Position numbers and translations under genes: made by a program
The notes under the pieces: generated by a model
Databases searched by the model: none
What the model saw: only the letters and a program-made list of their open reading frames with translations
What the model was told of the DNA's origin: nothing
Assembly (NCBI GenBank): GCA_964621755.1
Contig: CAZUPI010000016.1
Location: 1 to 61,723 of the forward strand
Direction of reading: 5' to 3'
DNA: 61,723 bases
Origin: UMGS1696 sp964621755
GTDB taxonomy: Bacteria > Bacillota > Clostridia > Oscillospirales > CAG-272
In this document: piece after piece, positions 61,672 to 61,723 of the stretch
How the letters are laid out: every line of letters begins with the position of its first letter
Numbering within the stretch: the first letter of the stretch is position 1

Positions 61672-61723
61672 CATCAGTTCATCCAGAGGGATAAAGCCGA
61701 TCCCGTCATACTTGATGTGGATG
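61654..61723 (-). CDS. 3' end of an unidentified minus-strand gene (partial)
   Basis: A minus-strand frame entering from the edge reads ...I-H-I-K-Y-D-G-I-G-F-I-P-L-D-E-L-M-K-R-E-T-A and stops at 61654. Too short to assign. Its end lies in the shared terminator hairpin. Confidence 0.4.
   Translation of the reverse strand, partial: IHIKYDGIGFIPLDELMKRETA

Noticed and set aside
1..61723. CRISPR array or prophage
   Set aside because: No regularly spaced direct repeats and no integrase, terminase, capsid or Cas-like gene was seen.

Overview
The window looks like a scaffold from a Gram-positive, Clostridia-type anaerobe, probably a gut metagenome assembly (inference). Reasons: a complete SCIFF ranthipeptide locus (precursor plus radical SAM maturase), a DnaD/DnaI primosome pair, a SpoVB-like flippase, an L-box lysine riboswitch, Gram-positive lipoprotein signals, strong AGGAGG ribosome binding sites and sigma-A type promoters. 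A run of exactly 100 N (55764-55863) marks an assembly gap. Two tRNA genes are present: Ser(TGA) and Glu(CTC), both on the minus strand. I see no CRISPR array, phage, rRNA or intact insertion sequence.

Layout. 1-8.6 kb is amino-acid metabolism: ilvD, a DUF815 AAA+ ATPase, a DUF4097-like lipoprotein, queA, then a lysine riboswitch driving dapA-dapB, and a sugar-isomerase-like TIM barrel. 8.7-17.2 kb is an extracellular carbohydrate region: a CBM9-type surface protein, an orphan ABC substrate-binding lipoprotein, two GH43 lipoproteins and a tandem LamG surface protein; the two surface proteins share an unusual C-terminal anchor (A-P-Q-T-F-D, hydrophobic stretch, K-K-R). 17.6-26.7 kb holds a membrane phosphoesterase, an Orn/Lys/Arg decarboxylase-family enzyme, scfA-scfB, a 142-bp MITE-like element, an oxidoreductase, a homocysteine methyltransferase-like protein, a lipoprotein, an MBL-fold protein, tRNA-Ser and a secreted amidase-domain protein. 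26.8-41.6 kb is mainly housekeeping: typA, a nuclease-helicase fusion, a Cys-rich zinc protein, a 32-aa membrane peptide, a YfcE-like phosphodiesterase, a TIM barrel, the DnaI-DnaD pair, tsaD-rimI-phosphatase-lipoprotein-deaminase, and a SpoVB-like flippase.

41.6-52.7 kb holds tRNA-Glu, a sulfotransferase, the DUF711/ACT pair, a collapsed in-frame relic of a livHMGF transporter operon, an acetyl-xylan-esterase-like hydrolase, and a four-gene minus-strand cluster (asnB, ATP-grasp ligase, Asp/Glu racemase, MurE-type ligase). By family knowledge this cluster reads as a peptidoglycan D-aspartate/D-asparagine cross-bridge module. 53-61.7 kb is accessory: a YccF protein, a sigma-70-like factor fused to a large unknown domain, several GNAT acetyltransferases, a methyltransferase relic, a methyltransferase-GNAT operon preceded by a well-formed transcription attenuator with a 35-codon leader ORF, a divergent APH-like kinase, an FAD oxidoreductase overlapping a formate/nitrite-type channel, and a truncated azlC.

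Two window-wide patterns stand out. A family of dispersed GGGG...CTTTTT/AAAAAG...CCCC hairpins sits between genes, at least nine copies, sometimes overlapping a gene's stop codon. Decayed transporter and methyltransferase genes lie within otherwise compact DNA. The best candidate for something undescribed is the attenuator at 58051-58324, where two mutually exclusive pairings can be read directly from the sequence.
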